Notes: generated from the letters alone by a model not told the origin. A stretch of DNA of 35,600 nt from Halothiobacillaceae bacterium (GCA_028696185.1 JAQVHL010000024.1:1-35600); one strand, 5' to 3'. Shown: positions 20,387-29,654, counted from the first letter of the stretch. Translations and numbers: made by a program.

Positions 20387-21243
20387 TCGAACGACTGGCC
20401 CTGATCGGCACCGGCCTGATTGGCGGCTCGCTCGCGCTGGCCCTGAAAGCGGCGGGCGCGGTGGGTGAGGTGGTCGGCTGCGGGCGCAACCCCGCGACGC
20501 TCGAACGTGCCCGCGAGCTGGGCATCATCGACCGCTACGCGACCGACCCCGCGCAAGCGGTGGCCGGGGCGGACGTGGTGTTCCTCGCCGTGCCCATCGC
20601 GGCGATGCGCGAAGTTTTCCGCGCGCTGCGTCCCGGGCTTGCGGGCGAGGTGCTGATTACCGACGGCGGCAGCGCCAAGGGCTGCGTGGTCGAGGATGCG
20701 CGGGCGGAACTCGGGCCGTGGTTCGCGCACTTCGTGCCGGGACACCCGATTGCCGGCACCGAGCAGAGTGGGCCGGATGCCGCCTTCGCCACCTTGTTTG
20801 CCGGGCGCCGGGTGATCCTCACGCCTTTGCCGGAGAACAGCGCCGAAGACGTGGCGCGAGCCGAAGCCCTGTGGCTGGCGACCGGCGCGCAGCTGGAGAC
20901 GATGAGCGTTGCGCACCATGACCATGTTCTGGCCGCGACCAGCCATCTGCCGCATGTGCTGGCCTTCACCCTGGTCGACAGCCTCGCGCGCATGGAGGAG
21001 CGGCAGGAAATCTTCCGTTACGCCGCCGGGGGGTTCCGCGATTTTACCCGCATCGCCTCCAGTGACCCGACCATGTGGCGCGACATCTGTCTGGGCAACC
21101 GCACGGAGCTGCTGGCCCTGATCGGGCGCTTCCAGCAGGACTTGTCCGCGCTCGCCGCATCGATAGAGGCCGGGGAGGGCGAGGCCCTGAGCGCGCTGTT
21201 CGCGCGAGCCAAGCGCGTGCGCGACACGCTTTACTCTTTGTGA
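20383..21243 (+). CDS. tyrA: Prephenate (or arogenate) dehydrogenase
   Basis: A 286-residue dehydrogenase for tyrosine synthesis. The nucleotide-binding motif GTGLIGGS begins at G9, the catalytic-region HPIAGTEQSG has H121, and SHLPH is at 187-191. There is no fused chorismate mutase and no ACT domain, so it differs from enteric TyrA. Whether it prefers prephenate or arogenate, and NAD or NADP, cannot be read with confidence. The GTG start overlaps the hisC stop (GTGA). In Pseudomonas this domain is fused to AroA; here the two are separate, 40 bases apart. Confidence 0.93.
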   Translation: MIERLALIGTGLIGGSLALALKAAGAVGEVVGCGRNPATLERARELGIIDRYATDPAQAVAGADVVFLAVPIAAMREVFRALRPGLAGEVLITDGGSAKGCVVEDARAELGPWFAHFVPGHPIAGTEQSGPDAAFATLFAGRRVILTPLPENSAEDVARAEALWLATGAQLETMSVAHHDHVLAATSHLPHVLAFTLVDSLARMEERQEIFRYAAGGFRDFTRIASSDPTMWRDICLGNRTELLALIGRFQQDLSALAASIEAGEGEALSALFARAKRVRDTLYSL

Positions 21244-21283
21244 TGCTTCCTTCTTTTCCTCTTTTGAACGGAGTGACGGCGCG

Positions 21284-22597
21284 ATGAGTGCGTTGAGCTA
21301 TGTACTGAACCCCGGCGGCGTGCTCACCGGCGATATCCGGGTGCCGGGCGACAAGTCAATTTCCCACCGTTCGATCATGCTCGGTTCGCTGGCCGAAGGC
21401 GTGACCGAGGTTACCGGATTCCTCGAAGGCGAGGACAGCCTCAACACGCTCAAGTGCTTCCAGGCCATGGGCGTGAAGATCGACGGCCCGACCGAAGGGC
21501 GGGTGCGCATCCAGGGCGTGGGACTGCGCGGGCTGAAGGCTCCGGCCGCGCCGCTGTACGTTGGCAACTCGGGCACATCGATGCGCCTGATGGCCGGCAT
21601 TCTGGCCGCCCAGGGCTTCGACAGCGAGATGAGTGGCGACAGCTCCCTGGCCAAGCGGCCGATGCGTCGCGTCACCGAGCCCCTGGCGCAGATGGGCGCG
21701 AAGATCGACACCGGCGAAGGGGGACGTCCGCCACTGCATATCCATGGCGGCCAGACCCTGCACGGCATCGACTACGTGCTGCCGATGGCCAGCGCCCAGG
21801 TGAAATCCTGCCTGCTGCTGGCCGGTCTGTATGCCGAAGGCGAGACCCGCGTCACTGAGCCGGCGCCGACCCGAGACCACACCGAACGCATGCTGGCAGG
21901 CTTCGGCTACAAGGTCGAACGCGAGGGCGCGACGGTCGCGCTGCGCGGTGGCGGTCGGCTGCTCGGCACGCGCATCGACGTGCCTTCCGATATCTCCTCC
22001 GCCGCCTTCTTTCTGGTTGGTGCGAGCATTGCCGAAGGCTCGGACCTGACCCTGCGCCATGTGGGCATGAACCCGACCCGCACGGGCGTCATCGACATCC
22101 TGCGTCTGATGGGGGCGGACCTTTGCGTGCACAACGAGCGCGAGGTGGGGGGTGAGCCGGTGGCGGACATCCGGGTGAAAAGTGCCCCGCTGCGCGGCAT
22201 CCGCATCCCCGAGGAACTGGTGCCGCTCGCCATCGACGAGTTTCCGGCCCTGTTCATCGCCGCCGCCTGTGCGGAAGGGGAAACCGTACTGACCGGTGCG
22301 GAGGAACTGCGCGTCAAGGAATCCGACCGCATCCAGGTCATGGCCGACGGGCTCGTGACGCTGGGCATCGACGCGCGGCCGACGGCAGACGGCATCGTGA
22401 TCCGTGGCGGGCGCATGGGCGGCGGGGAGATCGTCAGCCACGGCGATCACCGCATTGCCATGTCCTTCGCCATGGCCTCGCTGCGCGCACAGGAGGCCAT
22501 CCGCATCCGCGAGTGCGAATACGTCAACACCTCCTTCCCCGGCTTTGCCGTACTGGCACGCGCGGCAGGCGTGCAACTTGCCGAGGTGGCCGAATGA
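21284..22597 (+). CDS. aroA: 3-phosphoshikimate 1-carboxyvinyltransferase (EPSP synthase, class II-like)
   Basis: A 437-residue enzyme of the shikimate pathway joining phosphoenolpyruvate and shikimate-3-phosphate. It has PGDKSISHR near the start, the active-site loop GNSGTSMR (94-101), SLAKRPMRR, and KESDRI near the end. All four motifs described for class II enzymes are present: GDKS, SAQVK (170-174), RDHTE (197-201) and NPTR (263-266). The residue matching Ala100 of glyphosate-insensitive CP4 synthase is Gly97. SD GGAGTGA (21270-21276) precedes the ATG. The stop overlaps cmk by ATGA. Confidence 0.95.
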   Translation: MSALSYVLNPGGVLTGDIRVPGDKSISHRSIMLGSLAEGVTEVTGFLEGEDSLNTLKCFQAMGVKIDGPTEGRVRIQGVGLRGLKAPAAPLYVGNSGTSMRLMAGILAAQGFDSEMSGDSSLAKRPMRRVTEPLAQMGAKIDTGEGGRPPLHIHGGQTLHGIDYVLPMASAQVKSCLLLAGLYAEGETRVTEPAPTRDHTERMLAGFGYKVEREGATVALRGGGRLLGTRIDVPSDISSAAFFLVGASIAEGSDLTLRHVGMNPTRTGVIDILRLMGADLCVHNEREVGGEPVADIRVKSAPLRGIRIPEELVPLAIDEFPALFIAAACAEGETVLTGAEELRVKESDRIQVMADGLVTLGIDARPTADGIVIRGGRMGGGEIVSHGDHRIAMSFAMASLRAQEAIRIRECEYVNTSFPGFAVLARAAGVQLAEVAE

Positions 22598-23280
22598 ACG
22601 TGCCGGTCATCGCCATCGACGGGCCGAGCGGTTCGGGCAAGGGCACCCTGGCGCGGCTCCTGGCCGCGCGGCTCGGTTGGCACCTGCTGGATTCCGGTGC
22701 GCTGTATCGCCTCACGGCCCTGGCGGCCCTGCGCCGGGGCGTGGCGCTGGACGACGCCCCGACACTTGCGCGCGTTGCCGCGGAACTGGATGTGCATTTC
22801 GAGAGCGACGGCTCGCGCGAAGGGCGCATCCTGCTCGATGGCGTGGAAGTGGGCGCTGAGCTGCGCACCGAAACCACCGGCAATGCCGCGTCCTGTGTCG
22901 CCTCCGTGCCGCAAGTGCGCGAGGCCCTGTTCGAGCGCCAGCGCCGCTTCGCCGTGGCGCCGGGACTGGTGGCGGACGGACGTGATATGGGCACGGTGGT
23001 CTTTCCGGACGCAGCGCTCAAGGTCTACCTGGACGCCAGTGCGCAAGTGCGTGCCGAACGGCGCTATAAGCAGTTGAAGGAAAAAGGGATCGGTGCTAAC
23101 TTAGCCGACCTAGTGGCGGAGATACGCGCGCGGGATGAGCGGGACATGAACCGTTCGGTCGCGCCGCTTCGCCCCGCGGAAGATGCCCTGATGCTCGATT
23201 CGAGCACGATAGGGATCGACGCGGTGCTCGATCAGGTGATGGTCTGGATGCGTGAACGCCTGGGCGAAGCCCGGCACTGA
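22594..23280 (+). CDS. cmk: Cytidylate kinase
   Basis: A 228-residue kinase phosphorylating CMP and dCMP. The P-loop GPSGSGKGT is at 10-18, followed by LLDSGALYR. DGRDMGTVVFPDA carries the conserved nucleotide-binding Arg and Asp, and RDERDMNRSVAPL forms the lid region. The length matches E. coli Cmk (227). The ATG overlaps the aroA stop; GAGG at 22583-22586 serves as SD. The cmk-rpsA pairing downstream of aroA is widely conserved. Confidence 0.95.
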   Translation: MNVPVIAIDGPSGSGKGTLARLLAARLGWHLLDSGALYRLTALAALRRGVALDDAPTLARVAAELDVHFESDGSREGRILLDGVEVGAELRTETTGNAASCVASVPQVREALFERQRRFAVAPGLVADGRDMGTVVFPDAALKVYLDASAQVRAERRYKQLKEKGIGANLADLVAEIRARDERDMNRSVAPLRPAEDALMLDSSTIGIDAVLDQVMVWMRERLGEARH

Positions 23281-23308
23281 CGCGTAATTTCAGATAGCAA
23301 CCGATGGT

Positions 23309-23345
23309 CCGGCCTGCCAGGAACGGCGGGGCGGTTTTTATTTTT
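23309..23345 (+). terminator. Terminator between cmk and rpsA
   Basis: CCGGCCTGCC (23309-23318) pairs with GGCGGGGCGG (23325-23334), with one mismatch and one G-U, followed by TTTTTATTTTT. It should end the amino-acid transcript, so rpsA probably uses its own promoter, as it does in E. coli. Confidence 0.85.
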
Positions 23346-23404
23346 GACGCAGCGCATCACGGAACGATTGTCTGCCTTAAACGTGATATCACAGGTTCAT
23401 TTTG

Positions 23405-25072
23405 ATGACCGAGAGTTTTGCCCAGCTTTTCGAGGAAAGCCTCAAGTCCAGCGCCATGCAGCCCGGCGCCATTGTCAACGGCACCGTAATCGCCATCTCC
23501 GGCGATTTCGTGGTGGTCGATGCCGGTTTCAAGAGCGAAGGCGTCATCCCCGTTGAGCAGTTCCGTGACGAAAACGGCGAGCTGCACGTCAATGTCGGCG
23601 ATGTCGTGGAAGTGGCGCTGGAGTCCCTTGAGGACGGTTTCGGCGACACCCGTCTCTCGCACGAGAAGGCCAAGCGCGCCAAGGCATGGACCGTTCTTGA
23701 GAAGGCTTTCGATGCCGAAGAGATCGTCAAGGGCCGCATCACCGGCAAGGTCAAGGGCGGTTTCACCGTCGAACTGGGCGACATCCGTGCCTTCCTGCCG
23801 GGCTCGCTGGTTGACGTGCGTCCGATCCGCGACACCACCTACCTCGAAGGCAAGGACATCGAGTTCAAGATCATCAAGCTGGACCAGAAGCGCAACAACG
23901 TGGTGGTATCCCGCCGCGCGGTGGTCGAGCAGGAATACAGCGCCGAGCGCGAAGCCCTGCTGGGCGCGCTGCAGGAAGGCGCGGTGGTCAAGGGCGTGGT
24001 CAAGAACCTCACCGACTACGGTGCGTTCCTCGACCTGGGCGGCATCGACGGCCTGCTGCATATCACCGACATGGCATGGAAACGCGTCAAGCATCCGTCC
24101 GAGATGGTCAACATCGGTGACGAGATCGACGTCAAGGTTCTCAAGTTCGACCGCGAGCGCAACCGCGTCTCCCTGGGCCTCAAGCAGCTGGGCGAGGATC
24201 CGTGGAGCGATCTGGCCCGCCGTTACCCGGTCGGCAGCCGCCTGTTCGGCAAGGTCACCAACCTGACCGATTACGGCTGCTTCGTCGAAATCGAGAACGG
24301 CGTCGAAGGTCTGGTACACGTTTCCGAAATGGACTGGACCAACAAGAACGTCAACCCGGCCAAGGTGGTTGCCGTAGGCGACGAGACCGAAGTGATGATC
24401 CTCGACATCGACGAGGAACGCCGCCGCATCTCCCTGGGCATGAAGCAGTGCCAGGCCAACCCCTGGGATGCGTTCTCCGCCACCCACAACAAGGGCGACA
24501 AGGTTGTCGGTCAGATCAAGTCGATCACCGATTTCGGCATCTTCGTCGGCCTGGATGGTGGCATCGACGGCCTCATCCACCTCTCCGACATCTCCTGGAA
24601 CGACTCCGGCGAAGACGCCGTGCGTCAATTCAAGAAGGGCGACGAGATCGAAGCCGTGGTCATCGCCATCGATCCGGAGCGCGAGCGCATCTCCCTGGGC
24701 CTCAAGCAGCTGGAGCGCGATCCGTTCTCCAACTACGTGGCTGAGAATCCCAAAGGCGCCATCGTGACCGGTATCGTCAAAGAGGTTGATGCCAAAGGCG
24801 CCACCATTGGTCTGATTGAAGGCGTGGATGGCTACATCCGTGCTTCCGACATCTCGCGCGACCGCATCGAAGATGCGCGCAGCGTGCTGAAAGCCGGTGA
24901 CGAAGTCGAAGCCAAGTTCATGGGTATCGACCGCAAGAACCGTGTCATCAGTCTGTCCATCAAAGCGAAGGACAGCCAGGAAGAAGCCGAAGCGATGGAA
25001 GACTACAATCGCTCCGCGACCGTCGCGCCGACCCTTGGCGATCTGCTCAAGGAACAGCTGGCACAGAAATAA
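23405..25072 (+). CDS. rpsA: 30S ribosomal protein S1
   Basis: A 555-residue ribosomal protein that recruits and unfolds mRNA on the 30S subunit. Six S1 RNA-binding repeats of about 70 residues are visible, near 20, 105, 190, 277, 364 and 451, with recurring blocks such as [19 protein letters not shown] and RISLGLKQL. The length matches E. coli S1 (557). The start is taken as the ATG at 23405 rather than the TTG three bases earlier. No strong SD is present, which agrees with the SD-poor, S1-autoregulated leader known in E. coli. Confidence 0.97.
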   Translation: MTESFAQLFEESLKSSAMQPGAIVNGTVIAISGDFVVVDAGFKSEGVIPVEQFRDENGELHVNVGDVVEVALESLEDGFGDTRLSHEKAKRAKAWTVLEKAFDAEEIVKGRITGKVKGGFTVELGDIRAFLPGSLVDVRPIRDTTYLEGKDIEFKIIKLDQKRNNVVVSRRAVVEQEYSAEREALLGALQEGAVVKGVVKNLTDYGAFLDLGGIDGLLHITDMAWKRVKHPSEMVNIGDEIDVKVLKFDRERNRVSLGLKQLGEDPWSDLARRYPVGSRLFGKVTNLTDYGCFVEIENGVEGLVHVSEMDWTNKNVNPAKVVAVGDETEVMILDIDEERRRISLGMKQCQANPWDAFSATHNKGDKVVGQIKSITDFGIFVGLDGGIDGLIHLSDISWNDSGEDAVRQFKKGDEIEAVVIAIDPERERISLGLKQLERDPFSNYVAENPKGAIVTGIVKEVDAKGATIGLIEGVDGYIRASDISRDRIEDARSVLKAGDEVEAKFMGIDRKNRVISLSIKAKDSQEEAEAMEDYNRSATVAPTLGDLLKEQLAQK

Positions 25073-25107
25073 GGCATCGTCCTTATTCGTCGTCAGCTCA
25101 TGGTGCG

Positions 25108-25139
25108 CGCCGCTCCGGGGCGACCCGGGGCGGCGTTTT
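25108..25139 (+). terminator. Terminator after rpsA
   Basis: CGCCGCTCCGGG (25108-25119) and CCCGGGGCGGCG (25124-25135) form a 12-bp stem with one G-U pair and a GCGA tetraloop, followed by TTTT. It is strong, but readthrough or a further promoter must serve ihfB 34 bases downstream. Confidence 0.88.
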
Positions 25140-25173
25140 CCTTCGAAGGTGATAACCGGGTGAACTGCATTCG

Positions 25174-25464
25174 ATGACCAAGTCAGAATTCATCAACCTT
25201 CTGGCCTCGCGTCAGGAGCATCTCCCATTGCGCGATGTGGAAGCTTCCGTAAAGCTGATGCTCGACATGATGGGGGATGCCCTGTCCGGCGGTGAACGTA
25301 TCGAAATCCGCGGTTTTGGCAGCTTCAGTCTGCATTACCGGCGTCCGCGCACTGGGCGCAACCCCAAGACCGGGGAGCCGGTGACCCTGGAAGGTAAGTA
25401 CGTCCCGCACTTCAAGCCGGGCAAGGAACTACGTGAACGTGTCAACGAACACGCCGCGTCTTAA
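25174..25464 (+). CDS. ihfB: Integration host factor subunit beta
   Basis: A 96-residue DNA-bending protein of the HU/IHF family, the partner of IHF alpha. It starts [11 protein letters not shown] and has [11 protein letters not shown] and the beta-arm motif [11 protein letters not shown] with the intercalating proline. Location directly after rpsA is the classic position of ihfB, which separates it from HU. IHF bends DNA in recombination and regulation, and is used by several type I CRISPR systems for spacer integration; any link with the cas genes in this window is only a speculation. SD GGGTGA lies at 25157-25162. Confidence 0.95.
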   Translation: MTKSEFINLLASRQEHLPLRDVEASVKLMLDMMGDALSGGERIEIRGFGSFSLHYRRPRTGRNPKTGEPVTLEGKYVPHFKPGKELRERVNEHAAS

Positions 25465-25486
25465 GTTTCCGACGCTGGTTTACCGC

Positions 25487-25517
25487 AACCCCTCCCGCTG
25501 CGGCGGAGGGGTTTTTT
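25487..25517 (+). terminator. Terminator after ihfB
   Basis: AACCCCTCC (25487-25495) and GGAGGGGTT (25505-25513) form a perfect 9-bp stem with a 9-base loop, followed by a T-run through 25517. Confidence 0.9.
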
Positions 25518-25525
25518 CTTGGTGG

Positions 25526-25561
25526 ACAAGGCAAAATCTCCGCTTGGGGCTTTTGCCTTGT
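25526..25561 (+). promoter_or_regulatory. Perfect 11-bp inverted repeat in the lapB leader
   Basis: ACAAGGCAAAA (25526-25536) and TTTTGCCTTGT (25551-25561) are perfect inverse complements separated by 14 bases. The element sits between the ihfB terminator and the lapB SD (AAGGAGG, 25580-25586). It could be an RNA hairpin in the leader or an operator. No obvious promoter is seen beside it. Confidence 0.55.
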
Positions 25562-25593
25562 TTGACCTGCATCGATCGCAAGGAGGCCGACCG

Positions 25594-26736
25594 ATGATGA
25601 ACGGCCTGCTGCTGTTACTCGCTACTGCGCTGGGTGCGATGCTCGGCTATCTGGGGCGCCGTCGTCGTTCGGATGCGGTCGAGTCTACGCACCGCTGTCA
25701 TCCGGACTACTTCCGTGGGCTGGATCTGCTGCTCAACGAGCGCCCCGACGATGCCCTGCAGGTGTTCATCAATCTGGCCGAACAGGAACCGCGCACCATC
25801 GAGCCCCTGCTGGCGTTGGGTGCGCTGTACCGGCGGCGTGGTGAAACGGAACAGGCCGTGCGCATTCACCAAGGCTTGCTTTCCCGACCGGGCATGGGGG
25901 AGGGGGATCGCGGCCGTGTGCTGCTGGAGCTGGGGCGCGATTACCGCGCCATCGGCTGGCTGGATCGTGCCGAAGACATGTTCCGCGAGTTGCTCGCGCA
26001 GGCCGAGCACGCCGGTGAGGCACGCCTGAATCTTCTTGAAATCTACGAGCAGTGGCGCTCCTGGCCCCAAGCGGTAGAGATAGCGGAAACCCTGGTGCGT
26101 GAAACCGGCGTGGGATGTTGGCGTGAGCGGCAGGCCCATCTGCTTGCACAGCAGGCCAGCGATGCCCTGAAGAGCGCAGATGAAGCAAGTGCCGAACGAC
26201 TGATCCGCCAGGCTTTGGATGTCGAACCGAGCCTGCCACGGGCGCTGATCGTGCTGGCGCGTCTGGCGCGGCAGAAGGGCGACTGCGCCAGCGCCCTGGC
26301 CCTGTATGCGCGCATGGAGGAAACCGCACCGGAATTCGTCGGTCTGGTGCTGGAGGATTGGCAGGCCTGCGTGGGCGATGGTGATGCCTGGCTGGTCATT
26401 CTGGAGCGTCTGACCGCACGCCGTCCCAGCCTCGCGATTGCCGAAGCCCGTGCTCAGGCGCTCAAGGCTCAGGGGCGCCTGGCCGAAGCCATCGGCGTGC
26501 TGCATGCGCATTATCTGGCCCGTCCGGGCAGGGCGGCACTGGAACGTTTTCTGGCCTTCGCGGTGGAATGTCGGGAACCCGGCCCCGTGCTTGCCACCTG
26601 GCGGGCGCAGCATGCCTCGGTACCGGCCCCGCTGGCCTACCGCTGTGAAAAATGCGGGCTCCACGGCGAAACCCTGCATTGGCAATGCCCAAGCTGCCGC
26701 GCCTGGGGAAGCGTCAAACCGGTGGAAGCGCCCTGA
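25594..26736 (+). CDS. lapB: Lipopolysaccharide assembly protein B (TPR and rubredoxin-like)
   Basis: A 380-residue inner-membrane protein that in E. coli (LapB/YciM) controls LpxC turnover by FtsH and coordinates LPS synthesis with export. Residues 3-19 form a single N-terminal membrane anchor followed by RRRR. Several tetratricopeptide repeats span about 45-330, and the C-terminus is a rubredoxin-type metal site with C351-x2-C354 and C365-x2-C368. The ATG at 25594 has an ideal SD (AAGGAGG) seven bases upstream; the longer frame from 25519 runs through the terminator region. The small lapA gene that normally lies between ihfB and lapB is absent. Confidence 0.93.
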   Translation: MMNGLLLLLATALGAMLGYLGRRRRSDAVESTHRCHPDYFRGLDLLLNERPDDALQVFINLAEQEPRTIEPLLALGALYRRRGETEQAVRIHQGLLSRPGMGEGDRGRVLLELGRDYRAIGWLDRAEDMFRELLAQAEHAGEARLNLLEIYEQWRSWPQAVEIAETLVRETGVGCWRERQAHLLAQQASDALKSADEASAERLIRQALDVEPSLPRALIVLARLARQKGDCASALALYARMEETAPEFVGLVLEDWQACVGDGDAWLVILERLTARRPSLAIAEARAQALKAQGRLAEAIGVLHAHYLARPGRAALERFLAFAVECREPGPVLATWRAQHASVPAPLAYRCEKCGLHGETLHWQCPSCRAWGSVKPVEAP

Positions 26737-26910
26737 GGGCCGTACAATGGAATACACGAACCGTTTCCGGCGCCGGGTGCGGGCTTAGCTTACGCCGGAA
26801 GCCTGTTCGGGGCGTGCTCCTGCATGGGATTCCAAGGTGTCGGCGCCGGATCAACCCTGCTACCCAAACCGCCGCAAGCTGCGCCGTTCAACCTCCCTGG
26901 AGAGCTCCGC
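26737..26910 (+). other. Intergenic region between lapB and pyrF
   Basis: A 174-base gap. TACAAT at 26743-26748 resembles a -10 box, but no good -35 is seen at the right distance. The reading frame of pyrF is open back to 26824, but the GGAGAG at 26899-26904 supports the later ATG. Confidence 0.3.
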
Positions 26911-27615
26911 ATGTCCCGTTCCGATTCTGCCCTCTACGTGGCTTTCGACTACGCCGATCCCGCCGATGCGCGCGCCCTGATCGACAGGCTGGATCCTCGA
27001 CTGTGCGGGGTAAAGATCGGCAAGGAGCTGTTTACCGCCGGTGGACCGGTCATCGTTGACTATGCGGTCTCGCGCGGGTTCGATGTCTTTCTGGACCTTA
27101 AATTTCACGATATTCCCAACACCGTGGCCCAGGCCTGCCTTGCGGCAGCGCGGCTGGGCGTGGGGCTTATCAATGTGCACGCCCTGGGCGGGCGGCGCAT
27201 GATGAGTGCGGCGCGCGAAGCGCTGGAAACTCTGCCGGAGCGGCCGGCGCTGATTGCCGTGACCGTCCTGACCAGCATGGAACGCGCCGATCTGGCCGAA
27301 CTGGGGCTGGATAGCCCGGTGAGCGATGTCGTGGAGCGGCTGGCGAGGCTGACCCACGCCTGTGGCCTGGATGGCGTGGTCTGTTCGGCATTCGAAGTGA
27401 GCGCCATGCGCGCGCTATTTGGCCCGCAGGGCGTACTGGTCACACCGGGCGTACGCCCCGCCGGTACGGACGCCGGCGACCAGCGCCGGGTGGCTACCCC
27501 GGCCCAGGCGCTGAAAAATGGCGCCAGCCATCTGGTCATCGGGCGTCCCATTACCCGCGCGGCGGATCCCCGGGCCGCGCTGGAGGCGATTCGCGCCGAA
27601 ATGTCCGGGGCCTGA
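26911..27615 (+). CDS. pyrF: Orotidine 5'-phosphate decarboxylase
   Basis: A 234-residue TIM-barrel enzyme forming UMP from orotidine monophosphate, the last step of de novo pyrimidine synthesis. The catalytic signature [11 protein letters not shown] gives D62, K64 and D67, with D13 and K35 (GVKIG) completing the substrate site; the phosphate-binding loop VIGRPITRA is near the C-terminus. This is the bacterial PyrF group I form. SD GGAGAG lies six bases before the ATG. The lapB-pyrF order is conserved in enteric bacteria. Confidence 0.95.
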   Translation: MSRSDSALYVAFDYADPADARALIDRLDPRLCGVKIGKELFTAGGPVIVDYAVSRGFDVFLDLKFHDIPNTVAQACLAAARLGVGLINVHALGGRRMMSAAREALETLPERPALIAVTVLTSMERADLAELGLDSPVSDVVERLARLTHACGLDGVVCSAFEVSAMRALFGPQGVLVTPGVRPAGTDAGDQRRVATPAQALKNGASHLVIGRPITRAADPRAALEAIRAEMSGA

Positions 27616-27618
27616 CGC

Positions 27619-27699
27619 CCGCCGAAAGTATCGGCGGCCTTGCATCGCGTTATTGATCCGGCTTCCTAAAAGCGTGAGCTTCCCCCTGCCTTGCAGGGG
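27619..27699. terminator. Hairpins between converging pyrF and mltF
   Basis: CCGCCGA/TCGGCGG (27619-27637) follows pyrF but lacks a T-tract. On the minus strand, CCCCTGC-AAG-GCAGGGG (27699-27683) immediately after the mltF stop is followed by a small AAGC/GCTT stem and TTTT (27681-27668), which together look like an mltF terminator. Confidence 0.55.
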
Positions 27700-29280
27700 C
27701 TATTCTGCCGCCGGCTGAGCCTTCAAGGGGCTGGAGTAAGTCGCCAGGGCGTCGCCATTTGCTGCCTTGTCTGCGTGCCTGGGATTGTCGCGCTCCGACA
27801 GCCAGACCAGCATATCGTGGAAGGCACGGATGTTTTCCACATAGCGCGCCGTGTGCTGGCCGTGTGCGAAGCCGTGACGCAGCTTGCGATGCCAGCGCGG
27901 CTCGGAAAGCAAGGGAAGGTGCATGCGCACGTCCTTCCAGCGCTTGGCATTGTGCCCGTTCTCCTCGGTGATCTTGCGCGCATCGTCCAGATGGCCGTGC
28001 CCCATGTTGTAGGACGCCAGCGCCATGTAGGTGCGATCCGGCTCGGGGATGTCGTCCGGCAGCAGGCTGCGCAACTGGGCCAGATAGGCCGCAGCTCCCA
28101 TAATGCTGGCTTCCGGGTCCACCGGATTGCTGATCCCCATGTGCCGCGCGGTGGGCAGGGTGAATTGCATCAAGCCCACCGCCCCGGCGGGAGACACCGC
28201 CTCGGGCTGCCATTTCGACTCCTGATAACCGATGGCGGCGAGCAGACGCCAATCCATGGAATAGCGCTTTCCCGCGGCCTCGAACAGCTTGCGGTAACGG
28301 TGCAGATTGCGCCGTATGTCGCGGATGAACTGCGCCGAGAGCAGGGTATCCATCTCTTCGAACTGATTGTTGTAGCGGTCGAGGAGATCATCAAGACGTC
28401 CGCTCTGGCGCAACTGCTGGAAAAACACAGTAGCGCGCTGATACAGGCTGCGATCCTGCGAGCGCGGGAAAACCCAGGCGTATTGCACAGGCTCACCCAG
28501 ATCGAAGGCCACCTTCAGGGTCGGATTGAACTGCCGGGCCACCTGCACCTCGTTGGAATAGGCAATGGCGTAATTGACCTTGCCCTCTTCGAGCAGATCC
28601 AGCACCTCCATCCCGTCACGCCCGGTATGGCTCTGCACCACAATGTCGGGAAACTCCTCGCTCATCTCGCGCAGCCATTGCTCATGGCTCGCGCCCGAGG
28701 GTGTTTCGATATTGACATTGCCCAGTTGCGCCAGCGTTTCCGGTCGGGACGTGGTATCACGGTAAAGCAGCTGGCGCGTGACCTCCATGTACGGTGGCGT
28801 GAAGCGGAAATGCCGCTCGCGATCCTCGCTCACGGCCAGCCCCGCCGCGGCCAGATGCGCCTTGCCCGTGCGCACCGCCTCGAAAAGCGCGCCCGGATCG
28901 TCGAACAGCACGAACTCCACCCTCACGCCCAGCGATTCGGCAAAAGCGACCGCCAGATCATGCTCCAGCCCGTAGGGCTCCGGCTCGGCCGGGACATACG
29001 TTGTCGGGCTGATGCGCGTCGCCACGCGCAGCGTGCCGTGGCGCAGCACATCCTCCATCTGCGTCTCGCGTGAAAAGGGCAGCGCCGGATGCCAGAGAAA
29101 AACACGCGGCGGCTCGCCCGGATCAACCGGCAGCTCCAGATACATCGACGCCCACCAGATCACCGGCAAAACGAACAGCGCGAGCACCCCCAGCCCGCAG
29201 GTAGAGGCGCCGCAGCGGCGCGGCGCTCCCGGCTGATCGGTTTTGCTGTCGGAAGGCTTATCAACCATTGTGACACTCAT
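27700..29280 (-). CDS. mltF: Membrane-bound lytic murein transglycosylase F
   Basis: A 526-residue envelope enzyme that cleaves peptidoglycan with formation of 1,6-anhydromuramic ends. An N-terminal hydrophobic segment (about 30-48) acts as signal or anchor. A periplasmic solute-binding (SBP_bac_3-like) domain follows at about 82-310 (GTLRVATRISPTTYV), which in MltF acts as a regulatory module. The C-terminal SLT domain has the catalytic Glu354 in GYQESKWQP, AGAVGLMQFT, and ASYNMGHGHLDDAR. The first ATG (29280) and another four codons later (29268) are both possible, since neither has a strong SD. Length is close to E. coli MltF (518). Confidence 0.93.
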   Translation of the reverse strand: MSVTMVDKPSDSKTDQPGAPRRCGASTCGLGVLALFVLPVIWWASMYLELPVDPGEPPRVFLWHPALPFSRETQMEDVLRHGTLRVATRISPTTYVPAEPEPYGLEHDLAVAFAESLGVRVEFVLFDDPGALFEAVRTGKAHLAAAGLAVSEDRERHFRFTPPYMEVTRQLLYRDTTSRPETLAQLGNVNIETPSGASHEQWLREMSEEFPDIVVQSHTGRDGMEVLDLLEEGKVNYAIAYSNEVQVARQFNPTLKVAFDLGEPVQYAWVFPRSQDRSLYQRATVFFQQLRQSGRLDDLLDRYNNQFEEMDTLLSAQFIRDIRRNLHRYRKLFEAAGKRYSMDWRLLAAIGYQESKWQPEAVSPAGAVGLMQFTLPTARHMGISNPVDPEASIMGAAAYLAQLRSLLPDDIPEPDRTYMALASYNMGHGHLDDARKITEENGHNAKRWKDVRMHLPLLSEPRWHRKLRHGFAHGQHTARYVENIRAFHDMLVWLSERDNPRHADKAANGDALATYSSPLKAQPAAE

Positions 29281-29345
29281 GCAGTCTTGTTAAGCTATGC
29301 GCCGTCCTGAAAAGCCGGTAGCGCCTCCGCCCCGGCATCCCCCCC

Positions 29346-29438
29346 GGAGGGGTACCGAAGTGGCCGTAACGGGCTCGACTCGAAATCGAGTTGGGGCTTA
29401 ACCGCCCCACGTGGGTTCGAATCCCACTCCCTCCGCCA
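29346..29438 (+). tRNA. tRNA-Ser (anticodon CGA)
   Basis: A 93-base tRNA of class II with long variable arm. The acceptor stem pairs GGAGGGG (29346-29352) with TCCCTCC, discriminator G and an encoded CCA (29436-29438). The anticodon stem CTCGA/TCGAG (29374-29378, 29386-29390) encloses CGA at 29381-29383, which reads UCG. The T arm is GTGGG-TTCGAAT-CCCAC. It lies at the border between conserved core genes and accessory genes, a position typical of island attachment sites. Confidence 0.97.
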
Positions 29439-29591
29439 ATATTCCGCGCTGCCGGCTCCGGCGCCGCGCCATCTTAGCAGGAATCCTGCCATCCTGCGTG
29501 TAACCCGTTCTGTTATCAGGGAATAGGCCCGTTGGGCAGGCGTAAAGCCGCCTCATTGACCGCCCCGATTCGCCCAAGGTTCCCGAAATCG

Positions 29592-29634
29592 GCTATAACA
29601 AGCTATCGAAAAGCGTTTTTCAATAGCTGTTAGC
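29592..29634 (+). promoter_or_regulatory. Long imperfect palindrome upstream of the WYL regulator
   Basis: The outer arms are GCTATAACAAGCTAT (29592-29606) and ATAGCTGTTAGC (29623-29634), which pair if three bases bulge. Inside them AGCTAT/ATAGCT is perfect, and GAAAA/TTTTC (29608-29621) continues the symmetry around a GCGT centre. It is AT-rich in a GC-rich background and ends 20 bases before the WYL start codon. I infer an operator, possibly bound by the WYL protein itself; a hairpin in the leader is the alternative. The rest of 29439-29591 shows no gene. Confidence 0.6.
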
Positions 29635-29654
29635 AACACTGTGGCGCGAACCCC

